Positions 55,148 through 64,000 of a stretch of DNA of 64,000 nt are shown piece after piece. The first letter of the stretch is position 1. Every line of letters begins with the position of its first letter. The position numbers were made by a program, and so were the translations under genes. A model generated the notes under the pieces. The model saw only the letters and a program-made list of their open reading frames with translations. It was not told where the DNA came from and made no database searches. The stretch comes from Roseivivax halodurans JCM 10272 (lineage in GTDB: Bacteria > Pseudomonadota > Alphaproteobacteria > Rhodobacterales > Rhodobacteraceae): the NCBI RefSeq assembly GCF_000521785.1, contig NZ_JALZ01000002.1:1-64000 (forward strand), written 5' to 3'.

Positions 55148-55260
55148 GGATACGCTTGGTCACTTGACCTGGCCCGGGCGCGTTTCGATGCGCGTCCGGC
55201 GCCTGGCCCTCTCGGACTTCGAAAGCAACCGGGGTGCCCAGTAGCCTGCGCCAAATGCGA

Positions 55261-55284
55261 AAGGCCGCCCCGAGGGGCGGCCAT
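55261..55284 (-). terminator. Terminator of rpmJ
   Basis: Perfect hairpin GGCCGCCC CGAG GGGCGGCC (55263-55282), flanked by short A/T stretches on both sides, 25 bases past the L36 stop; may also serve the convergent pseudo-caspase gene. Confidence 0.75.
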
Positions 55285-55308
55285 TTCGTCCGTCAAAGTC
55301 GCTCGACT

Positions 55309-55434
55309 TCAGCCCTGACGGGCCTTGAAGCGGCGCTGCGTCTTGTTGATCACGTAGACGCGGCCCTTGCGCCGCACAACGCGGCAATCGCGATGGCGGT
55401 TCTTGAGCGAGCGGAGAGAGTTCTTGACCTTCAT
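55309..55434 (-). CDS. rpmJ: 50S ribosomal protein L36 (zinc-free type)
   Basis: 41-residue bL36 of the alphaproteobacterial type: [20 protein letters not shown] and [19 protein letters not shown]. The four zinc-ligand positions of C+ L36 (CxxC...CxH) are not kept; a single cysteine remains. GAGGAG is well placed before the ATG at 55434. Monocistronic, between the pseudo-caspase gene and tRNA-Val. Confidence 0.95.
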   Translation of the reverse strand: MKVKNSLRSLKNRHRDCRVVRRKGRVYVINKTQRRFKARQG

Positions 55435-55526
55435 CGGTCTGCTCCTCATGTCGCGGCGCTCGGTCGCGCCAGTCAGGTTACGGGCACCTCGCACTGGCCT
55501 ACGGCCCGCGAGGCGGTGAATGGCGA

Positions 55527-55601
<75 letters not shown>

Positions 55602-55761
55602 GTTATCACCTGCGCTTTACGGCTCCTGCGCAACCCCAGAAAAGAATGGGGCGCGGGAGCCCCGCGCCGGTAAGCGGGGTCTATAAATAGAGTCGCAGGT
55701 GGGATCAAGGGGCTTTTGGGAACGGATGATATCGGACTATGTTTGGCCTTGAGGAGAGCGA

Positions 55762-56625
55762 ATGCCCAAGGTTGCCTACCACCTCTTTCGTCCGGAGGCA
55801 CTGACCTCCTGCGTGGTCTTCGCCTCGCCGCATAGCGGGCGCGACTATCCCTGGTCGTTCCTGCGGCATACGCTGCTCGACGAGCATTCGATCCGTTCCT
55901 CCGAGGACGCCTATGTCGACAGGCTCTTCGACTGCGCACCGCAATATGGCGCGGCGTTCCTGAAGGCGGGGGCGCCGAGGGCGTTCATCGATCTCAACCG
56001 CGCTGCCGACGAACTCGATCCTGCGCTGATCGAGGGGGTCCGCCGCATGGGACACAATCCGCGCGTCGCCTCGGGGCTCGGGGTCGTGCCGCGGGTCGTC
56101 GCGAACGGGCGGGCGATCTACCATGGAAAGCTGCCGTTGACTGAGGCGGATCGCCGCATCCGGGACTATTGGCGGCCCTACCACCGGGCTCTGCAATCCT
56201 GCCTCGACGAGGCGCAGCTCGCCTTTGGCGAATCGGTCCTGCTCGACTGTCATTCGATGCCGCACGAGGCGGTCGACGGGCTCGCCCGAGGCGGAGCCAA
56301 ACGCCCCGATATCGTGATCGGAGACCGCTTCGGGGCTTCGGCTTCGGCACATGTCGTCGACAGAATCGAGGCGGCCTTCACCTCGGCAGGGCTTTCGGTG
56401 ACGCGGAACACGCCCTTCGCCGGCGCATTCATCACGCAGCATTACGGGCGTCCGGCGCGGCGGCAGCATGCTGTTCAGATCGAGATCGACCGGGCCATCT
56501 ACATGGACGAGGTCCGCATCCGCCCCAACGCGAACTTCCATGCCTTCCGGCGGATCCTGCGCGGGGTAATCGCCGAAGTTGCGGCGATCGGGAACGCTCA
56601 GTCCCGACCTCTCGCCGCGGAGTGA
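55762..56625 (+). CDS. N-formylglutamate amidohydrolase-family protein
   Basis: 287-residue zinc-dependent deformylase of the HutG/FGase family. Motifs FASPHSGRDYP near residue 20, LLDCHSMPHE in the middle and QIEIDRAIYMDE near the end are typical. No other histidine-utilisation genes are close, so the physiological substrate may be another N-formyl or N-acyl amino acid. The stop codon abuts that of the convergent lpxK directly. Confidence 0.88.
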   Translation: MPKVAYHLFRPEALTSCVVFASPHSGRDYPWSFLRHTLLDEHSIRSSEDAYVDRLFDCAPQYGAAFLKAGAPRAFIDLNRAADELDPALIEGVRRMGHNPRVASGLGVVPRVVANGRAIYHGKLPLTEADRRIRDYWRPYHRALQSCLDEAQLAFGESVLLDCHSMPHEAVDGLARGGAKRPDIVIGDRFGASASAHVVDRIEAAFTSAGLSVTRNTPFAGAFITQHYGRPARRQHAVQIEIDRAIYMDEVRIRPNANFHAFRRILRGVIAEVAAIGNAQSRPLAAE

Positions 56626-57606
56626 TCAGAAGAGGCGATCGAGCGCGGCATCGAGCGGCGCGGGATCGTCGAGGCGCAGCCGGACGGGAAGGGTCAGCAC
56701 CTTCTGACGGAAGCTGTCCGGCAGTCTCACCGCATCCTTCTCGGTTGTCACGAGCTGCGCGCCGAGAAGCCGGGCCTCGGTCTCGAGCCGCGTCATCAGC
56801 GCCTGCGTCAGCGGCTGGTGATCCTCGAGGGCTTCGGCGCGCTTGAGGTCGGCCCCGAGGCCCCGCAGCGTGGCGAAGAACTTGTCCGGATGGCCGATCC
56901 CGGCGAAGGCGAGGCTCGGCAGTCCGTCCCAATCCATGCCCGTCTGAAGTGGCTCGAGCGCCCCTGTCAGGTGCGGGATCGCGATCCTGTCACCCCATGC
57001 CTCCGCAAACCGCGCCTGCATCTCGGCCGGCCCGATGGAGAGCAGCATGTCCGCACGTGCGAGGCCGTCGGCGACGGGCTCGCGTAGCGGCCCGGCCGGC
57101 AGGCAGAGTCCGTTGCCGAAGCCCTTGGCCGCATCCACCACGATCAGCGAGAGGTCCTTGGCGACGCTCGGATTCTGGAAGCCGTCGTCGAGGACGATGA
57201 CATCCGCTCCCCCGGTCTGCGCCGCCTTCGCTCCTGCAGCACGGTCGCGTGAGACGACGACCGGCGCGAAGGCTGAGAGCAGAAGCGGCTCGTCCCCCAC
57301 CGCCTTGGCGTCTTGGATCCTGGGCTCGACCCGAACCGGACCGGCCTCTTGCCCTCCGTAGCCGCGCGAGACGACCCAAGGCGTGAGACCGCGGGCGGTC
57401 AGGCGCTCGAGGAGGGCGATCACGGTTGGCGTCTTTCCGGTGCCCCCGGCATTGAGATTGCCGATGCAGATCACGGGAACCTCGGGTCGGAATGTCGGGG
57501 CTTGTGCGACGCGCCGGGCCGTGGCTCGCGCGGTCAGAGCGCCGAGGGGCGAAAGGACACGCGCCGCAACGCCCGGAGGGCGATCCCAGAACGCAGGAGC
57601 CCGCAT
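56626..57606 (-). CDS. lpxK: Tetraacyldisaccharide 4'-kinase LpxK
   Basis: Phosphorylates the 4' position of the lipid A disaccharide precursor at the inner membrane; 326 residues. The P-loop [12 protein letters not shown] is at about residues 49-60 and VVSRGYGG follows; [16 protein letters not shown] is the family motif. The ATG shares a base with the waaA stop (TGATG), so translation is coupled to waaA. Confidence 0.95.
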   Translation of the reverse strand: MRAPAFWDRPPGVAARVLSPLGALTARATARRVAQAPTFRPEVPVICIGNLNAGGTGKTPTVIALLERLTARGLTPWVVSRGYGGQEAGPVRVEPRIQDAKAVGDEPLLLSAFAPVVVSRDRAAGAKAAQTGGADVIVLDDGFQNPSVAKDLSLIVVDAAKGFGNGLCLPAGPLREPVADGLARADMLLSIGPAEMQARFAEAWGDRIAIPHLTGALEPLQTGMDWDGLPSLAFAGIGHPDKFFATLRGLGADLKRAEALEDHQPLTQALMTRLETEARLLGAQLVTTEKDAVRLPDSFRQKVLTLPVRLRLDDPAPLDAALDRLF

Positions 57607-58814
57607 CAGGCGGCGCCCTCCTGCGGGCGCGGCCGGGGTTCGTCGAGGAGGTCGATGATCCTGTCGATGACCGCGTCGGTCGCCGCCGCCCCGCGCGAGA
57701 CGATGTCCCAGCCGGCATGTGCCATGGCCGCCGCGCGGTCGGGCGCAACGAGTTGGGAGACCGCTCCGGCCAGCGAATCGACGTCCCGCACGATCCTGGC
57801 CGCACCCCCTTCGACGAGCGTCGAATAGGCGGCGAGGTAGCGTCCCACATTGGGGCCGTACAGGATCGCCGTTCCGAGCGCCGCCGCCTCGTAGGGATCG
57901 CTCCCGCCATGTCCGGGCGCGAGCGAGCCGCCGAGAAATGCAAGCGGCGCAATACGATACCAGAGGCCGAGCTCTTCGGGCGCGGCGCAGAGAACGACCT
58001 GCGTGTTCTCGTCCGGCATCTCGCCCTCGTCCCAGCGGCAGAGGCGCATGCCGGTGGCCTCGGCCGCATCCCGGGCGGCCGCGCCGTCGGTTTCGCTCAT
58101 CGAAACGGTGACGAGGATCAGCCGGTGCGACAACCGGACCGCACGGCGGTGGGCCTCGACCACCTGCTGGGCTTCGGCTGCGCGCAGGCGTGCGGCGAGC
58201 CAGACCGGGCGTCCCGCAAGCGCGCTCATGACCTCCTCGTGGAGGTCGTCGTTGCAGTCGAGGGGCATGGTCGTCTCGGTCAGAGCGGCTCCGCGGCGCA
58301 GGCGGGTACCCGACAGGGAAACGCGGGGCAGGCGGCGTTCGGCGGCGGCGTCGGGAAGGAAGATCGTGTCGAAGAGTCCGAGAAGCGCGGGGACGGGATC
58401 GGGGAGCCAGCGGGGGGCAGGGGTCGAATGGGCATCGCCGCCGGGGTCGATATGGAGGAGCGGGATGCCTTGTTCGGCCGCGGACCAGAGCAGTGCAGGG
58501 CGGAGGCGCGCGCCCTCCCAGACGCAGATGTCGGGGCGCCAGTGCTCTAGGAAGCCGTTGATATCCTGTGGTGTTTCCGGGGGGAGAGGCTCCGGGCCGT
58601 CCTCCCATTCGCCGGTGCGGAGGATCGCGATCTCGGGCCTGTTCTGGGCGAAGCGGGCCGCGAGGGTCGCGAGGGCGCGCGAGGCGGCGAGCGATCCGGC
58701 ATGCAGCCAGACGACCGGGCCGCGCGGGCGGGGAGGCCGGTCCGGGGGCACGCCGGGGCTGCGCTCGCGCGCCATCGAAAAGTAGGTCTGGATGGAAAAG
58801 GGGCGCTTTGCCAA
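57606..58814 (-). CDS. waaA: 3-deoxy-D-manno-octulosonic acid (Kdo) transferase WaaA
   Basis: Adds Kdo to lipid IVA, 402 residues. GT30 N-terminal part VVWLHAGS near residue 34 and the C-terminal nucleotide-sugar region [21 protein letters not shown] are present. A clear N-terminal membrane anchor, seen in E. coli WaaA, is not obvious. It begins four bases before the DUF4170 stop and ends in an overlap with lpxK; the three genes form one operon. Confidence 0.9.
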   Translation of the reverse strand: MAKRPFSIQTYFSMARERSPGVPPDRPPRPRGPVVWLHAGSLAASRALATLAARFAQNRPEIAILRTGEWEDGPEPLPPETPQDINGFLEHWRPDICVWEGARLRPALLWSAAEQGIPLLHIDPGGDAHSTPAPRWLPDPVPALLGLFDTIFLPDAAAERRLPRVSLSGTRLRRGAALTETTMPLDCNDDLHEEVMSALAGRPVWLAARLRAAEAQQVVEAHRRAVRLSHRLILVTVSMSETDGAAARDAAEATGMRLCRWDEGEMPDENTQVVLCAAPEELGLWYRIAPLAFLGGSLAPGHGGSDPYEAAALGTAILYGPNVGRYLAAYSTLVEGGAARIVRDVDSLAGAVSQLVAPDRAAAMAHAGWDIVSRGAAATDAVIDRIIDLLDEPRPRPQEGAA

Positions 58815-58818
58815 AGCC

Positions 58819-59058
58819 TTACGTCAACTCCTCGGTCGGCGATGCGGCGGCTTCCTCGTCGCGGAGGCGGTGGAGATGCGCGATGTAGTAACGCATATGC
58901 GCGTTGTCGACGGTCTTCTGCGCCCATTCCTTCCAGGCGTCGAAGGCCGAGGCGTAGTCGGGAAAAATCCCAACGATATGAATGTCATCGACGTTGCGGA
59001 ACTGGTTCTTCGACGGCGTGACGAGCTCTCCGCCGAAGACGAGGTGCAGGCGCTGCAT
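58819..59058 (-). CDS. DUF4170 protein
   Basis: 79-residue cytosolic protein of the DUF4170 family, with RLHLVFGGELV at the start and VGIFPDYASAFDAWKEWAQ in the middle. The family is typical of alphaproteobacteria and often precedes waaA, as here. AGAGGA is near the ATG at 59058. Three GTACGAAA boxes lie 55-95 bp upstream. Function unknown; the conserved location suggests a link to lipid A or Kdo transfer. Confidence 0.85.
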   Translation of the reverse strand: MQRLHLVFGGELVTPSKNQFRNVDDIHIVGIFPDYASAFDAWKEWAQKTVDNAHMRYYIAHLHRLRDEEAAASPTEELT

Positions 59059-59112
59059 GGATGGTGTCCTCTCGATGCTCCCTCCCCTGTCGAAACCCTA
59101 CGACAGGGGGCA

Positions 59113-59153
59113 GTTTCGTACAATCCGTACGAAATTCGCGTCGTTTCGTACGG
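59113..59153. promoter_or_regulatory. Three GTACGAAA boxes upstream of DUF4170-waaA-lpxK
   Basis: GTTTCGTAC at 59113-59121 (inverted), CCGTACGAAA at 59125-59134 (direct), and GTTTCGTACGG at 59143-59153 (inverted). The outer GTAC cores are 30 bp apart and the middle one is 9 bp from the first. The 11-base third copy is the exact complement of the copy at 4833-4843. Candidate operator of an unidentified regulator. Confidence 0.55.
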
Positions 59154-59221
59154 TTTTCCGGTCGTTCTCGCAGGCGCGGGGGTCGGCGCGCACGACTTGG
59201 CCCAATTCCCAAGTCCCGAGC

Positions 59222-59962
59222 CTACTGCACGCCGGCCCAGACGCCGGGAAGGCGGGCGGATTCGGTGTTGAAGCGGAGGGGCGCGCCGGAGGCGTCGGTC
59301 ACAGGGGCGCCGGCCTCGGTCGCGACGAGGGCGCCCGCGGCGATGTCCCATTCCCAGGTGTCGCGGAAGGTGAACATCGCGTCGAACGAGCCGTCCGCCA
59401 CGAGGCACATGCGGTAGGCGAGCGAGGGGCGGTGCGAGCGCTGGACGTTGGGCACGCCCTTCGGCCAGAACTTGGGCGCCATGTTCGGCTTCGTCGCCAG
59501 CACCCGCGCGCCGTCGAGACCCTCGCGGCGGGAGGGCGCGATGGGCACGCCGTTGAGGTAGGCGCCATGGCCCTTCGCGGCGGTGTAGAGCTTGTCGGTC
59601 AGCGGCAGGTAGACAACCGCGGCGGTGATCTCTCCGTCCTCGCAGACGGCGAGCGAATGGGCCCAGATGTCGCCGCCGTCGATGAAGCTGCGGGTGCCGT
59701 CGATCGGATCGACGATGAAGACCGACGGGGTGAGCGTGCGCGTCGGATCGCGCTCGGATTCCTCGGAGAGCCAGCCATAGGCGGGACGGGCGGATAGCAG
59801 CACGTCCGCCAGAACCTCGTTCACCGCGAGGTCGGCGGAGGTGACGGGGCCCTGACCGCCCGGTTTCTCGCGCACGTCGAGCGGCGCGCCGATATGGCGG
59901 GTGGCGGTCTCGGCGGCCGCGCGGGCGGCCTCGATCAGGAGGTCGAGATCAGTCGCCGGCAA
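59222..59962 (-). CDS. 3'(2'),5'-bisphosphate nucleotidase / IMPase-family phosphatase (CysQ-like)
   Basis: 246-residue member of the inositol monophosphatase superfamily, 3'-phosphoadenosine 5'-phosphate or inositol phosphate as substrate. Metal site blocks WLSEESE, VDPIDGTRSF and WEWDIAAG are intact. The protein ends in LPGVWAGVQ, roughly 10-15 residues earlier than I expect for the family, so the C-terminus may be shortened. It overlaps the downstream end of pmbA by 14 bases. Confidence 0.87.
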   Translation of the reverse strand: MPATDLDLLIEAARAAAETATRHIGAPLDVREKPGGQGPVTSADLAVNEVLADVLLSARPAYGWLSEESERDPTRTLTPSVFIVDPIDGTRSFIDGGDIWAHSLAVCEDGEITAAVVYLPLTDKLYTAAKGHGAYLNGVPIAPSRREGLDGARVLATKPNMAPKFWPKGVPNVQRSHRPSLAYRMCLVADGSFDAMFTFRDTWEWDIAAGALVATEAGAPVTDASGAPLRFNTESARLPGVWAGVQ

Positions 59963-61295
59963 GGGTGAGCCCTTCGACCCGGAGCGAGGGGACGACGCGC
60001 GAGAGCCAGGGGCGGGCGTCGTTGGCGGGGGTGATCGTCTTCAGCATGTCCGGCAGGGATCCGGCGATGGTGACGCCGGAGACGGGATATTGCGGCTGGC
60101 CGTTCTCGATCCACATGCCCGAGGCGCCACGGGAATAGTCGCCGGTATTGGGGTTGATGGTCGCGCCGATCATGGAGGTCACGAGAAGGCCGGTGCCCAT
60201 TTCTTCCATCAGCTGGCCGAGCGTCTGGCCGCCTTGGGTGAGCATGACGTTCCAGGGCGAGGGCGACGGCGCGGAGGAGAGGCCGCGCGAGGCGTTGCCA
60301 GTCGGCGCGAGGTTCAGCTTGCGGGCCGAGGCGAGGTCGAGCGTGAAGGACTCGAGAATGCCGTTCGCGACGATCCGGCGCTGGGCGGTCGGCAGCCCCT
60401 CGGCGTCGAAGGGGCGCGAGCCCATGACGCGCGGGCGGTGCGGATCCTCGGTGAGCGAGAGATGGTCGGGCAGGACCGCCTCTCCGAGCTTGCCGCGCAG
60501 CCATGACGCGCCGCGGGCGACGGCGCTGCCATTGGCGGCCGACAGGAGATGCCCGATCAGGGAGGCTGCCACGCGCTCGTGGAAGATGACGGGATATGCG
60601 CCGGTCTTGGGGCGGCGGGGGTTCAGGCGCTCCACCGTGCGCTCGGCGGCGATGCGGCCGATATCCTCGGGCGAGCGCATGTCGGCGGCGTGGGTGCGGC
60701 TGTCGGAATCGTGGTCTCGCTCCATCGCGGTGCCTTCCCCGGCGATGGCGACGCAGGCGAGCGAGCGGCCGGTGCGGGAATAGCCGCCCGAGAAGCCGTT
60801 GGTCGCGGCGAAGTGCATGCGGCTCGACGAGTAGGAGGCCGAGGTGGTGTCCATCTGGGTGATGCCGGGCACGGCGCGGGCGGCGGCCTCGGCGCGGCGG
60901 GCATCCTCCTCGAGTTCGGAGGGGGAGGGTTCGGCCCCGGGATCGACGAGGTCGAGCGCCTCGGCATCCCAGCTCTGCGCGAGCTGGTCCGGATCGGCGA
61001 GACCGGCATGGGGATCCTCGGGGGCGACCTTGGCCATCGCGACGGCGCGGTCTGCCATGGCGTCGAGGCTGCCCTCGCGCAGGTCGGAGCCCGACACGGT
61101 GGCGGAGCGATGGCCGACGAGGACGCGCAGGCCGATCTCGGTCGCCTCGGAGCGCTCGGCGTGCTCGAGCGCGCCGCCCCGCACGTCGATGCCCAGAGCG
61201 GCGCCCGACCGCGCGAGCGCGTCGGCCTCGTCCGCTCCGGCGCGGCGGGCGGCGGCGAGGAGGGCGTCGGTCAGCGCGGAAAGGTCTTGGGACAT
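59949..61295 (-). CDS. pmbA: TldD/PmbA-family metalloprotease subunit (TldE/PmbA)
   Basis: 448-residue PmbA (TldE) protein that with TldD cleaves unfolded peptides such as microcin precursors and CcdA. Family blocks: FNPRRPKTG-type LNPRRPKTGAYPVIF, and the C-terminal GASGMWIENGQPQYPVSGVTIAG. TldE itself lacks the HExxH active site, which is in TldD; none is seen here. No tldD gene is adjacent. Overlaps cysQ by 14 bases at its 3' end. Confidence 0.9.
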   Translation of the reverse strand: MSQDLSALTDALLAAARRAGADEADALARSGAALGIDVRGGALEHAERSEATEIGLRVLVGHRSATVSGSDLREGSLDAMADRAVAMAKVAPEDPHAGLADPDQLAQSWDAEALDLVDPGAEPSPSELEEDARRAEAAARAVPGITQMDTTSASYSSSRMHFAATNGFSGGYSRTGRSLACVAIAGEGTAMERDHDSDSRTHAADMRSPEDIGRIAAERTVERLNPRRPKTGAYPVIFHERVAASLIGHLLSAANGSAVARGASWLRGKLGEAVLPDHLSLTEDPHRPRVMGSRPFDAEGLPTAQRRIVANGILESFTLDLASARKLNLAPTGNASRGLSSAPSPSPWNVMLTQGGQTLGQLMEEMGTGLLVTSMIGATINPNTGDYSRGASGMWIENGQPQYPVSGVTIAGSLPDMLKTITPANDARPWLSRVVPSLRVEGLTLAGD

Positions 61296-61401
61296 GGGCG
61301 TGCCTTCGGTCTGTCGGGGCCTTATGACGGACCTTCGGTCCGTCGGTGCCGTGTGACAGGTAGAAGGCGGGATGGGTCAGTGCAAGTGCGGCAGGCCCGG
61401 C

Positions 61402-62055
61402 TCAGCCGCGCGAGAGATCCCAATCCTCGAGGATCGCGCCGTCCTGCCGGGCGATCAGCGACAGCATCAGCGCGCCGAAGAGCAGCATCATCGCGGCGGC
61501 GGCGAAGGCCGACAGCGAGGTGAGCCCGGGAAGGGCGAAGGCGGAATGCACGTCGAAGGAATGGACGGCGATGATGCAGGCCATGGCGGTGTTGCCGAAC
61601 GCAACGATGGCGAAGGTCAGATCGGATTGTGACGACGTCTTGCCCGCGAGGCGCAGGATGCAATGGGCGAGGACGACGCAGCCGATCGCCGCTCCGACCG
61701 ACATGCGGCTGCGCTCGTCGATGAAGCTCAGCCGTCCCTCAGGGTCGGCACCGAGATCCACGGAGAATTGCAGGGACATGACGCAGGCCACGACGATCAC
61801 CACGGCGTAGCAGAGGGCCTTCGCGAGCCGGGGAACCGACGGCGCCGGGGTCGTGACCGCGAGCGCGGCACACCCGAGCATGATCAGGCAGAGAGCGGTG
61901 TAGGGAATCATCGCGGGGCTTCCCGTCCAGGGATGCAGGACGGCGTCGACCTGCATTCCCCATCCCGCCACGAGCACCGTGACGCTGAGCAGCATGGCGA
62001 CACAGATACAGGCACGTGCAAGGCCGAACAGACCGGCGCGAAGCGCGGCAGACAT
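61402..62055 (-). CDS. Hypothetical six-helix membrane protein
   Basis: 217 residues with about six hydrophobic segments in pairs: residues 9-30, 40-62, 72-92, 112-130, 142-160 and 172-193. No family recognised. AAGGA eight bases before the ATG at 62055 supports translation. Downstream, a GACGGACC/GGTCCGTC hairpin at 61326-61344 lies before pmbA. Could be a transport or sensing protein; nothing specific can be said. Confidence 0.6.
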   Translation of the reverse strand: MSAALRAGLFGLARACICVAMLLSVTVLVAGWGMQVDAVLHPWTGSPAMIPYTALCLIMLGCAALAVTTPAPSVPRLAKALCYAVVIVVACVMSLQFSVDLGADPEGRLSFIDERSRMSVGAAIGCVVLAHCILRLAGKTSSQSDLTFAIVAFGNTAMACIIAVHSFDVHSAFALPGLTSLSAFAAAAMMLLFGALMLSLIARQDGAILEDWDLSRG

Positions 62056-62302
62056 GGTGCAGATCCTTGTAAAGGCGAGCGGGGGATGATTCTTCCGATC
62101 ACTCAACCCCGAGGATATTCGACCTTTCGTATTCCACAAAACGGATTCTTTCCCCGGTGAGCGCCCGCGCCGCACGGTGCGGTAGAACTTTCTTTACCAG
62201 GTGCCGGTTTGGGGCTGCTCGCTTGCCGGTGCGACGGCCCTGTTGCCGTGCAAGCGGAGGGTCCGGGCGAGGGACAACGACGCCCGGCCCTCCGGGGGCG
62301 TG

Positions 62303-63280
62303 TCAGCAATCGGAGCTGATCGAGGCGTGGCCGCGGTCGACGGCATCGAGCGTGACCGAGCAGCTCATCTCGGGGACGCTGAGGCTCTCGCCGACCGAGA
62401 CGGGCTGCAGCGCGAGGCCGTTCACCGCGAGGCGCGCGGTGCCCTCGTCCTGGGACATGCCCGAGACGAAGACGCGGACCTCGCCGTCGGCGAAGCGCAG
62501 GACCTCGCCGGGCCGCGCGCCTTCGGGAGAGGGCAGATCGTCGCCGCAGGCGGCCGAGATCATGGCGGTGCGCTCGCGCAGGCTGTCGAGGGCCATCACG
62601 CAATCGCCGACATGGACCGTCTCGCCGGGCACGAGGGTCATCACCTCTGTGTTGACCGCGAGGCGCACGCTGCCGCCCTCGGTGTCGATGCGCGAGACGA
62701 AGGCGCGCAGGGCGCCGTCCGCGAAGATCGCGGTCTCGCCGACGCTGAGGCCCTCGGTGTCGCCGGCGGCCGCAACCGCCGCGGCGGCCTCGCCGTCGGG
62801 GGCGGGGGCGCTCCCGCCCGAGGCGCTCGCGGGCGCGCGGTCGCCCGCAAGTGCGGAGAGCGGGCCGGAGCCGCCCATGGCGGCGAGCGCGGTGCCGAGG
62901 CTTTCGAACCCGTCGCTCATCGAGGTGAGGGCGGAGTTCAGCCCCTCCTGCGCGCCGGCGGAGGTGGCGAAGGCCTCGGACATCGCGCCGCGGAGCGCAT
63001 CCACCTTCTCGCCGAGCGGGGCGAGGCCGGGCGGATCGGCGGGCTCCCGGGTCATGCCCTCCTCGAGGGCGGCCAGCTGTTCGGAGAGGGACGCGAGGCG
63101 CCCTTCGAGCGCGGCAATGCCGGCGCTCGAGGCTTCGCCGGCCTCGGTGGCGGGCGCGATGCCTTCGCCGATCGCCGCGCGGATCTGGTCGATGTCAGGG
63201 CCGCCCTTGGCCCCGACGAGCCCGACCACCGCACCGACGACAAGGCCGATGACGCCTGCACCAATTGTCTTGTTGTCCAA
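62303..63280 (-). CDS. Membrane-anchored protein with duplicated Cys-containing module
   Basis: 325 residues. N-terminal helix (GAGVIGLVVGAVVGLVGA), then a coiled-coil-like Ala/Glu-rich stretch (about 30-120), a low-complexity linker and two tandem modules of about 70 residues at 178-250 and 251-325. Each has FADGxxRxFVS, then RLAVN, then a Cys...Cys pair. Two glycine/Cys pairs suggest disulfide-stabilised small domains. TTG start at 63280 with GGGAGGA seven bases upstream. No family recognised. Confidence 0.65.
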   Translation of the reverse strand: MDNKTIGAGVIGLVVGAVVGLVGAKGGPDIDQIRAAIGEGIAPATEAGEASSAGIAALEGRLASLSEQLAALEEGMTREPADPPGLAPLGEKVDALRGAMSEAFATSAGAQEGLNSALTSMSDGFESLGTALAAMGGSGPLSALAGDRAPASASGGSAPAPDGEAAAAVAAAGDTEGLSVGETAIFADGALRAFVSRIDTEGGSVRLAVNTEVMTLVPGETVHVGDCVMALDSLRERTAMISAACGDDLPSPEGARPGEVLRFADGEVRVFVSGMSQDEGTARLAVNGLALQPVSVGESLSVPEMSCSVTLDAVDRGHASISSDC

Positions 63281-63426
63281 AGTTCGTCCTCCCTGAATCG
63301 CTTGTTCCCTGAAATCCGGCGCCGGCCCGGAGGGCACACGGCGGCCGCGCGCAGGATAATCCGGCTGCGGGATCAAACGAAGGGTTTTCGGACGGGGGCG
63401 GCTGCGACTTCGGTCGGGTTTCCCCG

Positions 63427-64000
63427 TCAGCGGTCGTCAGCCTTGGGGGCGGCGACGCCGACGATCGGCCCCATCGCGCGGCCGAAATCCGAGCGGCCGA
63501 TCGCGGGCGCGTGCAGTTTCGAGACGTTGCCGTCGAGAAAGAGCGCCTGGTCGAGGCCGAGCCCGTCGCGGTAGAGGCGGCCGAATTCGTGGAAGGTCAC
63601 CGGGCGGTGGGAGATCGCGAAGATCGCCATGCGGCCGTCGGAGGAGGTGCCGACGCCGTTGCGGATGTAGCGCGAATCGCTGCCTTCGAGAAAGCGCGGG
63701 TGCAGCTCTCCGTCGATCACCAGCATCGGGCCCGATTGCGTCGCGTAGGGGCAGGCAGGCCCTTCCTTGAGGAAGGTCAGCGTTTCGATGACATGGGCGC
63801 GGCCGCTGCCGAAGCAGAAGACGCCGTTCGGCAGGAGGCCGAAATTGCCGGGGCCGGCATTCGGGATCGCGCGCATGCGCTCCTTGCCGTTCTCGACATA
63901 GAGCCCGACAGGCGAGCGGTCGGCGTGGTACATGCCGGCGTTCATGGCGAAGGCGAGGCGCTGGCCGGTCGCCTCGAGCGCGGCGTCGATGCGGCCGAAC
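63427..64000 (-). CDS. Phosphodiester glycosidase-family (NAGPA/DUF2233) protein, partial
   Basis: The gene continues past the right edge; at least 191 codons are visible and the frame stays open to base 64000. Recognisable NAGPA-like pieces are FAMNAGMYHADRSPVGL, FGLLPNGVFCFG, ATQSGPMLVIDGE and NVSKLHAP. NAGPA-domain proteins hydrolyse phosphodiester-linked sugars. The true start lies outside the window, so export cannot be judged. Confidence 0.8.
   Translation of the reverse strand, partial: FGRIDAALEATGQRLAFAMNAGMYHADRSPVGLYVENGKERMRAIPNAGPGNFGLLPNGVFCFGSGRAHVIETLTFLKEGPACPYATQSGPMLVIDGELHPRFLEGSDSRYIRNGVGTSSDGRMAIFAISHRPVTFHEFGRLYRDGLGLDQALFLDGNVSKLHAPAIGRSDFGRAMGPIVGVAAPKADDR

Noticed and set aside
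61326..61344. GACGGACC/GGTCCGTC hairpin as terminator
   Set aside because: Stem is perfect but the loop is three bases and no T run follows on either strand; left as a simple hairpin.

Overview
This is a chromosomal window from a high-GC alphaproteobacterium, most likely of the Rhodobacterales/Roseobacter group. That placement rests on the dense housekeeping genes of alphaproteobacterial type, the DUF4170-waaA-lpxK lipid A block, the short 41-residue L36, an orphan aa3-oxidase subunit IV gene, a serC-serA operon, and DmdB/DmdC-like acyl-CoA enzymes. I see no prophage, insertion sequence, integrase, plasmid origin or CRISPR array. The genus cannot be fixed from the sequence alone.

Layout. 1-1551 (-): YeeE/YedE transporter and exported rhodanese (reduced sulfur). 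1784-8557 (-): housekeeping and stress genes (truB; thioredoxin co-chaperone, LON-domain protein and Trm112-like protein as one operon; xthA; AstE-like deacylase; 1-Cys peroxiredoxin; tsaC). 8627-13012 (+): GFA protein, DmdC-type acyl-CoA dehydrogenase, metallo-beta-lactamase protein, cytochrome oxidase subunit IV, lipoprotein with a possible papain-like His/Cys pair. 13016-14070 (-): azlC-azlD. 14121-18636 (+): tightly coupled molybdenum cofactor operon (fdhD, a cytidine-deaminase-like gene, mobA, mobB, and moeA fused to an N-terminal DUF429-like domain). 18667-23869: enone/enal-type MDR reductase divergent from a CoA ligase, an ACAD10/11-type dehydrogenase and an APH-type kinase, resembling the 4-hydroxyacyl-CoA (Lva) logic. 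24067-27463: HtrA protease divergent from a two-component system. 27460-36746: mixed genes including a Tat-exported PBP4, nadD, rlmN, an IalB-like protein, a Rhizobium-type asparaginase and serB. 36924-39767 (+): serC-serA with a candidate serC leader. 39739-43882: one-domain response regulator divergent from a standalone formate dehydrogenase alpha subunit.

44055-53402 (+) is a branched-chain-type (HAAT) ABC transporter cassette embedded between two AMP-forming CoA-ligase-like genes, with a small two-helix membrane protein and a small acidic secreted protein. This suggests uptake and CoA activation of an organic acid. It is followed by a secreted caspase-fold protein without catalytic residues that carries peptidoglycan-binding modules, then L36, tRNA-Val and an N-formylglutamate amidohydrolase. 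The right end (56626-64000, -) holds the lipid A genes lpxK, waaA and DUF4170, cysQ, the PmbA/TldE protease and three poorly characterised envelope genes.

Two sequence signals recur outside genes. One is a GTACGAAA box present twice before the thioredoxin operon and three times before the DUF4170-waaA-lpxK operon, with matching 30-bp geometry. The other is a composite hairpin plus GGATATTT/AAGAAGAAG element that sits between three pairs of co-directional genes.
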